Positions 1 through 11,900 of a stretch of 64,000 bases of DNA are shown here, piece after piece; the first letter of the stretch is position 1; each line of letters opens with the position of its first letter. The DNA comes from Mansonella perstans (lineage: Eukaryota > Nematoda > Chromadorea > Rhabditida > Onchocercidae). The notes below the pieces were generated by a model. It saw nothing but the letters and a program-made list of their open reading frames with translations. It was not told where the DNA came from and did not search any database. Both the position numbers and the translations under genes were made by a program. The stretch spans positions 124,001-188,000 of the forward strand of contig JBAMDO010000075.1 of assembly GCA_037074765.1 (NCBI GenBank), written 5' to 3'.

Positions 1-292
1 AATGAAGGCAAATAAAACATCTCCCATCTAAAGTGTAAATTATGGAGAGCATAAAACATAACTTACGTTAAGTTTCAGTGATAATGGGCAAATAATGTGA
101 ATTACGTATTGCGAATAAATGACTTGCATAAAATGTAATGTTCTTGTAGCAAGTTTTAGCTAAGCTACGATCATTTCGTTGCATGCAACGGTAAAGTTTT
201 TCAAAATCATGTGTGCATGTGATCATATGCATTTCAAAATCATGTGATCAACTTTTGGTATATGGGTAATGCATGCATGCAGTGGTATATTT
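1..292. other. Non-coding AT-rich lead-in
   Basis: No open frame with protein character is seen. From about 180 onward the text is rich in GCATGC and GCATATGC-like words (for example the run of GCATGC near 270), which look like degraded or ancestral forms of the adjoining 38-bp minisatellite unit. Confidence 0.6.
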
Positions 293-634
293 GCATGTCG
301 CGTGAGCATATGCACGCACTGTTATATTTTGCATGTGATGTGAGCATATGCACACAATGTTATATTTTGCATGTAATGTGAGCATATGCACGCGTTGTTA
401 TATTTTGCATGTAATGTGAGCATATGCACGCACTGTTATATTTTGTATGTGATGTGAGCATATGCACGCACTGTTGTATTTTGCATGTAATGTGAGCATA
501 TGCACACAATGTTATATTTTGCATGTAATGTGAGCATATGCACGCGTTGTTATATTTTGCATGTAATGTGAGCATATGCACGCACTGTTGTATTTTGCAT
601 GTAATGTGAGCATATGCACGCACTGTTATATTTG
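293..634. repeat. 38-bp minisatellite, nine head-to-tail units
   Basis: Units begin at 293, 331 and so on up to 597, with a constant 38-bp step. Each carries 'gtgagcatatgcac' followed by a TGTTATATTTT-like tail. The centre GCATATGC is a perfect 8-bp palindrome, so every unit carries one. Variants are few (gcatgtaatg/gcatgtgatg; cacgcactg/cacacaatg/cacgcgttg), which suggests recent amplification. Since 38 is not a multiple of 3, the open frame across it on the minus strand is a by-product and not a gene. Confidence 0.95.
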
Positions 635-773
635 CATATCCAAATGTGCTTCCAAATGCACTTTGCAAAATGCAGTAGTAGTAGCGATAACAATAGCAGT
701 AATAACGAGGTGCTGGCACTGCTATTGATTGAATTGGCAGGATGTGTTTATTTTAAAATGTGGTATAGGTGCA

Positions 774-824
774 TTGTTGTTGTTGTTGTTGTTATTGTTA
801 TTGTTATTGTTATTGTTATTGTTT
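774..824. repeat. Triplet/hexamer microsatellite (TTG)n then (TTGTTA)n
   Basis: Read directly: a run of TTG triplets passes into alternating TTG-TTA units and ends in 'gttttag'. No gene covers it. Confidence 0.9.
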
Positions 825-1075
825 TAGTTGATAATAGTTCTGTTTTACTATTTCATCCTATTTTGCATACTATGGAAAATTTATGTAAATGTAATATCTT
901 CTCACTCGTTAGTTCATTTCTTTATTTCTTTTGCGACGAATTTTTGTCCTTTTTTCAAAAAAATTTTTTATTTTCTTTATATTTTAATATTGTTATTAAT
1001 ATCAAGATTTTCCTTCAATGAAGCTGCTTTAACGTTTTTTAGCGAAAATATTCTCAATTTTGACATATGGTTTGA

Positions 1076-1510
1076 ATGAATAGCTTACTAATTATGTAAT
1101 CTGCGACTTTTGGGTAATTTAATAGTGTGAAATCAATACTGTTAGCTTATACGAATAATGAAACCAAATGGGGATTGATAGCTGACTAATAATGAAATCA
1201 CGCGAATGCATAGTTTATTAATGATGTGATACACATTAGTTGGCTAGCTTTTGCTTATAACGGTAAGCATGCGAGAACATAGCATGTTAGCTTTTTAATG
1301 AGGAAATCCAATTTTTTTTAAATTCTCTTTATTTATATTTTAATATTTGTTTGGGTAATTGACTAATAGTGAAACACATGTGAGTGGGTAATTAGCGCCA
1401 AAAATTAGGCTGGTAGATAGTTTGCTAATAGTGAAACCTATGTAAGTGCGTAGCTTATTGGTGGCAGAACTCGCACGTTTGAGTGAAACCCACGCAAATG
1501 AGTAACTTTT
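1076..1510. repeat. Degenerate dispersed repeat ('tagcttactaatagtgaaac' family)
   Basis: Phrases such as 'tagctgactaataatgaaat', 'ttgactaatagtgaaaca', 'tttgctaatagtgaaacc' and 'gcgtagcttattggtggc' recur at irregular spacing. This looks like an old tandem array eroded by substitutions and indels. No coding frame runs through it. Confidence 0.55.
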
Positions 1511-1648
1511 TTTTTAGTTTTTGATTTTGTTCTATTTAAATGTAAAATTTTGAATTGCCTTACACACGCGTGTATTTATTGTTGCATAGGAATTTTGAAT
1601 TGATTGGAAATTTTGTTCCTATTATTCTTGCGCAAGTTCCTTAATTTA

Positions 1649-1701
1649 AGAGAAGGAGAGGGAACTAGAGAGAGGAAGAGAGAGAGCGAAAGAGCGAGGG
1701 G
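1649..1701. repeat. Purine (GA)-rich tract
   Basis: About 50 bases made almost entirely of A and G, mostly AGAG/GAGA with GGA interruptions. It is a candidate polypurine structure or simple repeat. No function is evident. Confidence 0.8.
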
Positions 1702-2912
1702 AAATGTGAATTTAATAGAATCAAGAGAAGTTTAAATATTTCAAAAAACGTAATTGTAATCATACTGTTTTGTAAATGCTAAATTACTAATTTACTCTTA
1801 TGATTTATGATAAATTGTAATTATTATAATTATTATTTTATCATCTCCCATATATATTACTTATTTAAGAAAGTGTCAAATAGTTTCTCTTCCTTCATAA
1901 TTTCAAATTTAGCAATAATATATAAAGCTTACTTCTGTAAGCTATTCCATATCACTACATATGTTTATTTCTCTGATAGGTATTTTGTTGAATTGCTAAA
2001 TTCATCCGACGTGCATCTCAGTAAATTCATAATTCTAATAGAATTTCATTGTCCTTCTGATAGGCATTAATGTTGTTTCTCTACAAATATCATTCACCAT
2101 ATTCTCTTTTTTTTTTCACAATATGCAGTGGCGAAGAACAAATCGAACGCTTTCTTTCATCGCTCTTTCCAGTGATGTTTGTTATCTGTCAATTGCTTTT
2201 GATGCACTTTTAATTTAAATTCATTTTCTTTTTTTTCACTGAATTTTTTGCAGTCTTTTTTTTGCTTACATAGCCGTAGAAATATTTATATATTCTTGGA
2301 ATAGAGGCTAGAATAGCATCTGTTAAACCTCTTTAACTAATATAATTTTCTTTTTTTTCAACAAAATTAAAATTAAACTATCATTGCTGACACTTATTTA
2401 ATATATGTGTCGAATATAATATTGCTATTTTCTTTTTTTTTTCATCCTTATAGAAGGTCATGATTTTGTTGAATTATCATTTCGTTCAAAGCTAAAAATT
2501 TTGAAAATTAATTAATAAGTTTAAATTTATCAAGTCTTTTTCCCCTGTTTATTTCTTTAAAAGTTATTTTGTTTGACATAAAGCATATGCTAAAAATAGC
2601 TATTCCAAGACTATGTTTCAATCGTCTTATCTTTTTTTTAAACTCTTTCTTGCAAACAAACACTTTATTCTTCATAAAAAAAAGTAATGCATAAATAATT
2701 AGCAAATTTTACTGATGTCATTGTAAAAGTGCTGTGAATTTTATTTTACATTTTTATTGGTAGTATACACTTGCAACTCTTTAAAGGAATTGAAAAATGA
2801 TTGAATGATCTCTATCTATGTCGCATGTCGTTTTCCTTTTGATCTCCCCTCTTTTTTTTTGCTTCAGCAAAAAAGTTTGTTTTTCTTTACGAAACAAATA
2901 ACAAAGTGGTTT

Positions 2913-2932
2913 TTTATTCTTTTTTTTTGCAG
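2913..2932 (+). promoter_or_regulatory. Likely spliced-leader trans-splice acceptor of the 4.1 gene
   Basis: A long T run followed by 'gcag' ends 42 bases before the chosen ATG at 2975, with no recognisable coding donor upstream. In nematodes an orphan acceptor this close to a start codon is the usual mark of SL trans-splicing. Alternatively it is the acceptor of an ordinary intron, because the frame is open back to 2933 and could be coding (starting GKKTLEY). Confidence 0.5.
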
Positions 2933-2974
2933 GGTAAAAAGACATTAGAATATAGAATTGATAACATTCAACAA

Positions 2975-5900
2975 ATGACGAACCAACAACCTGCAACGGT
3001 ACAATTTCTTGATTCCACCAAGCATATCTTTTATGTATCGGTTAGTCATTCATCTGATCATTTGAGTTTATTTTAAAACAGATCTAAAATTTAAGCAGTT
3101 TGCCATTATAGCTTTAAAATATTAACAGAAGTATGTTTAATAAATCAGTTTTTTTTTTTTTTTTTTCATTGCTGTTTATATCTTTGCTATTTTTTTCTAA
3201 ATTACAATTTGATGTACTTTTTCTTTTCTTTTTTTTTACTGGGAAGATTGATTTTTTTCCCATTAAGGTCATATCAGTTTCATTTATTGTGATTGAATCA
3301 TTTTCATGCCCTTAAAATGGTTTCTTTCTCCGTTTTCTTTTGTTTACGTTTAGATGTAACTCATAAAGGGGATATCAAGCAAGTAAGATCATATGTTTTT
3401 ATTGCATTTCTTTTAAGCTTCGAAGTGCGAGTCTCAAGTCATTTAAAAAATATTGCTGAATTTTATTGCATTGAAATTCAGAATTTAAAATTTTTTATGC
3501 TATGATTGTACTGCAGAACTGTCATAATGATATATTTGAATTAGTTTCATCTCTTTAGAAAAAGGCTGAAGGAGATGAACTGTTTCATGAAGTGTGTGCG
3601 TTTATCGGTCTCGTTGAAAAAGATTACTTTGGATTATCTTTCGCTGATGGTAATGGCAACCAAGTAAGTTAACATATAGCCTTCTGAAATTAGCGTAACA
3701 CATTTTTTTGATTGATTTTCTGTTAGTATGTTGACCAAAAGAAGACCCATCGATTAACTGGACTTTCTTTTCCAGTCTTTTGATTTTATTGCACTTAATA
3801 TTATTTTGAATGAGGAAATTTGATAAAATAAGGTAAAATTGTTTTTTTTGGAAAATGTGGCATAAATTTTAGTACCATATCTGTTTCATAAACCAATATA
3901 CTTTGTGTATTTATCATTCTGCAACAAATAGTGATGATAATTCCTCTTTTTAGCTGCTTGAATTTTATTCTGGAAAGAGTAAACAATACATCTAGTTTTT
4001 ATGTAAACTTGTTGAAATTTTTTGTAAACTCCATTGTTAAGACCTGCTGATGACTTACCGCTTGTTTTATAAGCACATTACTTCTAATATCTAATGCATA
4101 CAGACACTCAATGTTTTTATTTTTTAGCAATGGATTTATGACAAGAAGCGAATTTCAAAGCAGCTAAAAGGTATTAAGCATTCAAATGATTTAAATAAAC
4201 ATGAAATTTCATGTTTAATAAATTGAGGAGAAATTTGCTTGTTGCTTACCATTTCCAAAAGCTTGCAGTTATTATTGCTGATTCTGCAATACCTCCATAC
4301 TAGTCACAAACTCTTTACTGGAAGATAGATTTTATCTGTGTTAAAAGATCAGTCTGTACATTTGATTAACTTTTTTTGTTCATTATAAAAAAAAAATTCT
4401 CCTTAAGCCTTCATAAGATTTGTTTTGTTTTCTTTTGCTTAAGGTTGTGAAAGAATGAACAGCCTGAACTTATTTTTGATTTGATATGTTAACATCTGTA
4501 TTTTCCTCTTCATTTTCTTCCTTTTTATCTTTTTGTATTCCATTTGCTTCATTCATTTTTTTATTTGTTACAACAGTTGTTCCTAAGTGCTGGATCAAGA
4601 CCCAAGTGATTCATAATTGAAAACATTTAGTGAATCGTGAGAACATTTTATTTCATCTTGTTTTTTAAATACGGGATATGCAGGAATATTTTTTGACTTA
4701 CTCACTAACTAACTAATCAAGATGAAACTAGAATTTGGCGTGAAATCAAATTTGTTGCGCATTAAAGATTTGTTGTGCATCAAAGTTATGATTTTTAAAA
4801 GAGTGCGAACGTAAACATCAGATTAATTCCAGATCGTTCATGGAACTTTAATTTTAAAGTGAAATTTTACCCACCGGAACCTTCAACTTTGGCTGAGGAT
4901 AAGACGCGTCATCTTTTGTGCTTGCAAGTTCGACATGACATTTCTACTGGCAAGTTAGTATTTTAACGACTTTAATTGTGCAGTGCATTGTTTTTTGATT
5001 AAAGTTTTGACAGTGTTTTAGTTGAATTTGAAAAATTTCTTTCAAATTGGAGGAAATTTCCAGACTTCCAGCTACCCTTGCTACATATGCTTTACTGGGT
5101 TCTTATGTTGCTCAGTCTGTGCGAGGTGATTATGAGCCTTCTGTGCAATATACTGATTTTCTCAGAAGTTGCCACTTGGCTCCTGCACCAACCGAAACTT
5201 TATACGAAAAAGTTGAAGAGCTGCACAAACATCACAAGTAAACTTATCCGATATCTTTCTTGTTTTATTCATCAGAATCATTAGAGCAAGGCTTATATCA
5301 ATAAGGTTCATAATAATTCAGGTTTTATATGTTTTCAAAAAAGCTTTCCAGGAAAAGAATATTATTACTAAAATTTTGAGCAACAAGTGAATTTAGCTTA
5401 CTTTTGCTACCAATTAAAGTTAATGCTTTACAAAAATGAGTAAACGAATTTCATTTAATTAATTAGATGCCTGATTTTTTTGAGTTCTCAATTTATAGAG
5501 GTGAAACGCCGGCTGAAGCGGATTTACATTATCTGGAAAATGCGAAGAAGCTGAGTATGTATGGTATTCAACTATTTCATGCAAAGGTATGGATGACGCT
5601 CAGTCTCAAAATGTTTACTTAAAAATAATTTTTTATAAAATCCCGATTTTTTTGTACTTAAAATTCATATGATTGAAGAAGCAAACTAATATGAAATGAC
5701 AGAAATTAGATAATGTTCGACTATCAAACTTAAAATGGTAGATAAATTGGGTGGTTCATTAAAACAGTAAGTAAATTACTTGGATGATGAGAGATCGGGA
5801 ATGGAATGAGCCTAATTTTTTCATTCTGTGTAATTTATCATTCTCGCAAAATTAGTTTGTGGTTATTTCAAATTTGGGAAAGTTGAGACAAGCAGTGCGA

Positions 5901-8900
5901 TTACTGTACAATAAGGTTTGTGAACAAACTAATAACAAATGATGCAGCGGCGAATAATCGCTGGAAAGTGTCAAGTTTACTCTGCGTTTTTAGGATGGGA
6001 AAGGTACGCCTATACAAATTGGCATCAGTGCCCATGGGATCAATATATATCTTGATCAGATCCGAATACATCGTTTTCTTTGGCAGAATATCATCAAAAT
6101 TGGTTACCAGCGCAATATCTTCATAATCAAAGTCAAACCTGGTGAAGTAAGTTTTCGCAATATATTTTTCGCGAGAAAAATAAAACTAAATTAGAAAGCA
6201 TTAATTCGAATTTTTTTTCAAAATAATTAAGACGTTTGAAGTTGTGCGAATTAATTCTGAGTTTTTTCCAGCTTGAGAAAAATGAATCAACGGTTGCTTT
6301 CAAACTGCCTGATTATGAAGCAGCAAAACGAGTTTGGAAATGCGGTGTCGAGCATCATACGTTTTTCAGGTGTCCTCATACCCACTTAATCATAATCGTC
6401 ATCAATATACTATTCAATTTTCCATTTCGTTATTTATTTTTTTTCCCAGAATTCTATAATTCAGTGCAGAAGCACATCTGTTTTTATGCATGAAACGTTT
6501 TGTACATCAAAGCCACCTAACGGGGGTTCTTTGCATCATCAAATGATTTAATAATTCATAACTCACTGATTAAATTAAAAACCAATAACAGACATGACAG
6601 TCCAGCTACTGCTGCATAGCTTTTATAATTAACGAATTACCTACGTTGCAACACACATTTACAGATTGATCCAGCCGGAAGAAAAGCCATATAGAGGCTT
6701 GTTCCGTTTGGGTTCGGCTAGATTTCGTTACCAAGGTCGCACTCAGTTCCAGGCAAAAATGGCTTCACAAATGTTCTGTAAAAGTCAGCCAATTCAACGT
6801 TCTCAGAGCGTTCGTGTAACTCAAAATGATATTGGTAGAATAATTTTTTTTTTTCAGTTCACATTCAACTTAAGATTTTTTCTTTAGATATAGCTAAATT
6901 TAGTTTTTTTCGTGTTTTCAAGGTGTGCGATCTGTTTATTGTACGTAGCAAATAAGGAAAATTTTAAATCATGTAATCGTTTCATGCTAGTTTCGGGAGC
7001 TAAGCAAATTTCGTCATTCTTGTTTTTGAAACTGAAGAGAATTTTATTCAATTGGTGTTATTTAGCGCTTTTTTTGTAGCTACAGTTCCGGCTTCATTAA
7101 GTCAAACTTTACCGCTGATGTATTCCGAGAATGGAACCGGTAGCAAATTAGAATGGAACAGCCGTGTAAGTTATTTCATTAAAAATTACAATTTTAAGGA
7201 AAAATTCTTCGTTTTTTTTTGTATTGTTAATTCCCTTTCTCTTTTTTAGCATGAAAATATTATTTGTGAAATTTTGAAATTCTTTGTGATTTTGGATTTT
7301 CAATAGTGTGGCTTTAAATCGGATTTTTCTTTTTCTACGTCCATTCACTGAGTAGATAACTGCGAGGTCACTTTCCAAAAGAAGTGCAAATGATTTAATG
7401 AGCAGTGACGTTGAAGTCGTTCTGAGGATAGAGAGAATGAATAAACTTAGTAACGATTTCTGTATTTTTTGCAGTACTAACAAACTATTTGTTTAATTCT
7501 TAAACTTGTTTGATCATGTTTTTATTTCTTGCATGATATATTATTAGTTACTTTCAGCAGATGATTTCACCCGAAAAGATATCTTCAATATATGTTACGG
7601 AAGCCGCGCAGAACAAAGAAAATAAAGCAGTGCCAGATTTTTCAGAGGTGGGTACCACCAATGACACTTCAGGAAAACTGCTTGGCAGTTTCCATTCTTC
7701 TACTACTTTTACTACCTCTGTCACAAATACTGTTACTAATACTACTGGCATTACCACTACTGCTACTATCACAACCACTGTTACCAGTACTGCTTTTACT
7801 ACAGCTGCTGGTAACTCTGCTGTTACTGCAACTACTGGTACTACTGCTACTGGTCAGTATTTTGAGAAATCTTTGTCGCCGCGTGTTTCACCACATTCCA
7901 TAAAAATTGCCCAGAATGCTGCAAGTCCTTCCATGCACGGAATTTCTGATGACGGTTTTTACAGTCAACCACGCCATGCATTGGATAGTTTATACGATAG
8001 TAAATCAGATATATCTGCTTTGCGAAGAGAAAAAGATATGAAATTTATACCAACTGAAGATAAGATAGTTGTCTATCATCCTGAACATTATGAGGGTGAA
8101 ATAACTGGAACTCTTAACAGACAACAACATGAACCACCAATTGAATCAGATGATAATTTTTTGCTAGCTCATAGACCAGAAGTGGGATCAACGGGGAAAA
8201 TATTTCATCAAAGTGGTGAAGAAACTAACATTCTTGTAAAGGAAGAAGATATCGAAGAGTACCCAATACATCGCTTTGCTGGTATTTATCAATCTACTTT
8301 TTCGCGTTTCAAAAGTGGAAACAAAAATTTGAAAGTATCTGAACATGAGAAACATTTGGGAACAAATAATGCTGCGGATAAACTAAAGGTGAATAAGGGA
8401 AATTATCCGACAAATAAAAAATTTGAAGGACCTGTTTTGCACACGAAACGTACTGTGGAACTGCTGTCAGAACCTTTAAGTATTTACGTTAACGTTTATA
8501 ATCAAGGATATTACGATAGTGATCTAAACCGAACAGATATCGATGAAGGAGGGAACGTACGGAATTGGCTTCTTTGTCATAAAAAACCCGTAAAATCTCA
8601 AACAAAATTATTGAAAGAAGAAAATACAGATGCGGAAGCTGAGAAGAAGACAAAAAGAAGTGCGAGGAAGTTAATTAGGGATGATCATATAGTTAGTATT
8701 GTAAATGAAGAAACAGATAAAGCAAAGAAAACTGCGGTCATTCAAGTTAAACAGGCAGGTTATGAAAAACAGGACGTGCAAACAAGTTATTATAATGCAG
8801 AAATTGCGGAAGCAACTGAAAAAGAACTTCAGCAGACAGAATGCATGAAGAGAAATGAGCCTGTAACAGTTGGAGTCAACGCCAAAAAAAATTTTGGTAG

Positions 8901-11900
8901 TGAAATCAGTGAAATCAAGCAGGAAGCTTATAAAAGCACTCAACCAAAGCAAATCTGTCGTATTACCCTCAGCACCTTAGGTAATTGCCATGTTAAACCT
9001 GGAGCGTATGGAATGCCGTCTACCTCTTACGATAAATTGTTGCATAACATTAGACCCGAAGAAGAGCTTCCATTTTTGCCAATTAATGAATATGTTGTGA
9101 TTTATCATCCCCATATGTCGGATAATAAGAAACGGCGGAAGTTTTTGATTGGAAAGGAACGACAAAAAGCTACAATGAATGAAACATCAACCGAAGAAGA
9201 GGTACAAAGCGACAAAAAAAAGAAGCGAACAGCAATTCCTGATAAATCTGAGGGTGAATTAACAAATGCTGCTAATGTTGAGAAAATACCAATTAAGGAC
9301 GGAATTAAAAGAGAACACATGATGCAAGAAATGGAGGGGAAGGAACATTTGGATCAGGTCAAAGTTGGCGTTACAGCAGATTCTGAAATGCAGAAATCCG
9401 TTGAGAAAATCAAAGTTAAGAAGGATACGAAATTAGCTGAAGTGCAGAATGTAAGAAGTGAAATTACCCATCAGAAAATGAAAGCGATTTTGTATCTGAG
9501 CGAGGATCAAAGTAAACCAGATAATCTGAAAAACGAAACTGTTTACAAAAGAACTAAAGAATCAAAAGATGTTGGACTTATGAATCAACCAACATATGGC
9601 ATATTAGATGTTGGCAAGTCAGTAAAAAGATCCAAAACGATTGAATCATTTGAGCAATCACAGAGTGAATATATTCTAGATAATACACCTCCTCTATTGA
9701 AATTATCTCGAGTTAATGAAATTTCATTTCAACATCTGCATCGTGCAGTGAAACCACAAAATCAAATAAAAAGTCAATCGAGTAATTATAGAATGTTTAA
9801 GAGAGCAAAACATAAAGGTACGGTGGAATTTATTGCGAAAGAAAATATTAATCCTGAAAGTTATAAACGTGAATGTACATCATATCAAGGACCTTTAGAA
9901 TTTCTAAATTATACAAAAGGTTTAAAGTTTGCACCAATTCATGAGTATTCTGCTGTGTATCATCCTGGCAATACTTTTGTGAAATCACGACAAGTTAGCA
10001 AACGAAAGAATACTTCAAAGGTTCAGAATGAAGAGAAATCCAGCGCTTTGAAAACTAAGAAAATATCTGCTGTTCATCGGAGCATAAATGACACTAAGGT
10101 GAAACGCGGTGGAAAAGAAAATGATAGCGAAGCTATCTTTCCGAAAAATGAAGATCAAAGAACTAAATATGTAGCAAAGATTGTTTCCAAAACTGCGCCA
10201 GAAAGAAGGGCAAAAATAAAAAAGCATCTTTTCAAATATCATAGAGTTCCCGGTGATACTGAAATTGTGGAGAAATCTTTCGTGAAGCCCGAGACGTATG
10301 GTCTTCTCACTGTTGCTTATGATGGACCATTGGATTGCTTAGAATGCGAAGAAGAATTATCATTTACTCCTTTGCAGGAATGTGCAACAGTATATCATAA
10401 TGGGATTTCTTACAAGAAGGCAAAAAGATTTCATAATAGTAGCACTGAATCAAGTTCAAATACAAGTTTAAGCAGCAGCTGTTCAACATCAAGTATTTAT
10501 ATTTCAGAAAAACTCAGAGAACTGACGAAACATGTTACTTTTAATAGGAAGCATGACACAAGTAATGTTACAGCTGATTCATCAAAACACAAAGGGATTT
10601 TTTCATTTTGGCATAAGTCGGCTCCCAGTGAAAAACAGGCAAACTTCCCAAACGATGAGAAAGATAAACTGGAGGCTTCATCAGAATCTTATTTTATTCG
10701 GGAACAGCAACAGCCACAGATTTCATTTGATTTTACCTCAAATCAAACAGCATCATCACAGATAGGTTCGACAATGTTACCCAAGGATTCTGTAGAAGAA
10801 TCGGATAGTGGAAGTAAAAAAATGAATGCAAAACTCTATCTCAAGAAAGAGCCGTCCATGACTTCAGAATATGGCGAAGATACTGACAAACGTAGAAAGT
10901 TTGATTTATTTCATTTTTGGCGATCAGCAGATAAAGAAAGCAAGTTAAATTCGAAAAAGTCTAACTCTGGCCCTGCCCAAATGAATAATTTTGGTCAAGA
11001 ACTTCTGATGCACTTTACTGATTTCGATTCATCCCATGAAAAAGTGGATGTTCGATTAACTGCAGAAGACAAGAAGAAACTGATTGTTCATGAAACTGAT
11101 AAGGATTTGCAAAATAATGTAAAAATGAGTGAATTAGCTCTTTCTGTAGATATGAAGGAAGAGCCTTTGATTCGTAGTTCAGTATCAGCAACAGATCAAA
11201 ACATAGTAGATGTTGAAAAGAAAAACGCTTTCACTTATCTTAAACGTGATTCTGAGTTTTCCCTTGACTTACCATTGGATTTGCGTGGCAGTCCTGGAAT
11301 TTCCAAACAGGAAATTACAGCGACAACGGTATCACAAAAGACTAATGATAGCGGCAAGTCAAATAACACAGGGAAATTGCAGTTAGTGGAGAAGTGTCCA
11401 CCGGCTATTATTGATGATTCAACTTCAAAGGAGTATGATAAGCGTGATACTGTTGGATATACAGCAAGGATTAAGGTTAAGCAAGGAATGAAAAGTGCTG
11501 ATGAAGATGTGGAATTGAAAGCAAAGGAGAAAACTGCATCAGATAATGGTGTTAGCAAGAAATACGATTTCGTTGTGAAAGGATTTCATCTTCGCGGTCC
11601 ACCATGTGATTTGCAACCGAAAATTGCAGCTCACAGCAAATATGAACTGGGAGAAGATGCACAAATAACGAAAACTAGTGCAGTAGTGATTACGGACGAA
11701 AGTAGTTCCGCTAATAAAAAGGCTGAAGGCGGCGTTACTTTGAAGGAAAACAAAAAAGATAGTGATAAAAGTACCGGAGCTAGTTTTTTCTCTTCATTGT
11801 GGCGTGGAAGCAAACCGAAAGTTACCGATCAGGTTAAGCACCAAAAACGGCAGAAGTCGACAGAAAGAAATATTCAGGCGACCGAATTAACACCGGCAAA

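Larger units (their letters stand above)
635..2932. other. Intergenic region upstream of the 4.1 gene
   Basis: About 2.3 kb of T-rich DNA with no convincing coding exon. It contains a TTG/TTA triplet microsatellite (774-824), a diffuse degenerate repeat (about 1076-1510) and a GA-rich tract (1649-1701). Several short open frames occur but translate to Phe/Ile/Leu/Ser-rich low-complexity peptides. The promoter of the downstream gene may lie here, but no specific element could be identified. Upstream non-coding exons cannot be excluded. Confidence 0.5.

Noticed and set aside
293..634. CRISPR-like appearance of regular 38-bp repeats
   Set aside because: Units are contiguous with no spacers, and the genome is animal; this is a minisatellite.
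3348..3382. A possible extra FERM exon (VTHKGDIKQ) between an ag and a gt
   Set aside because: It is out of phase with exon 1, whose donor at 3041 joins exon 2 at 3559 cleanly (FYVS to [12 protein letters not shown]), which matches the 4.1 family without it.
5051..5284. Hydrophobic open frame ([14 protein letters not shown]) in the FERM region
   Set aside because: A shadow in another frame of exon 5, which in phase encodes the conserved [17 protein letters not shown].
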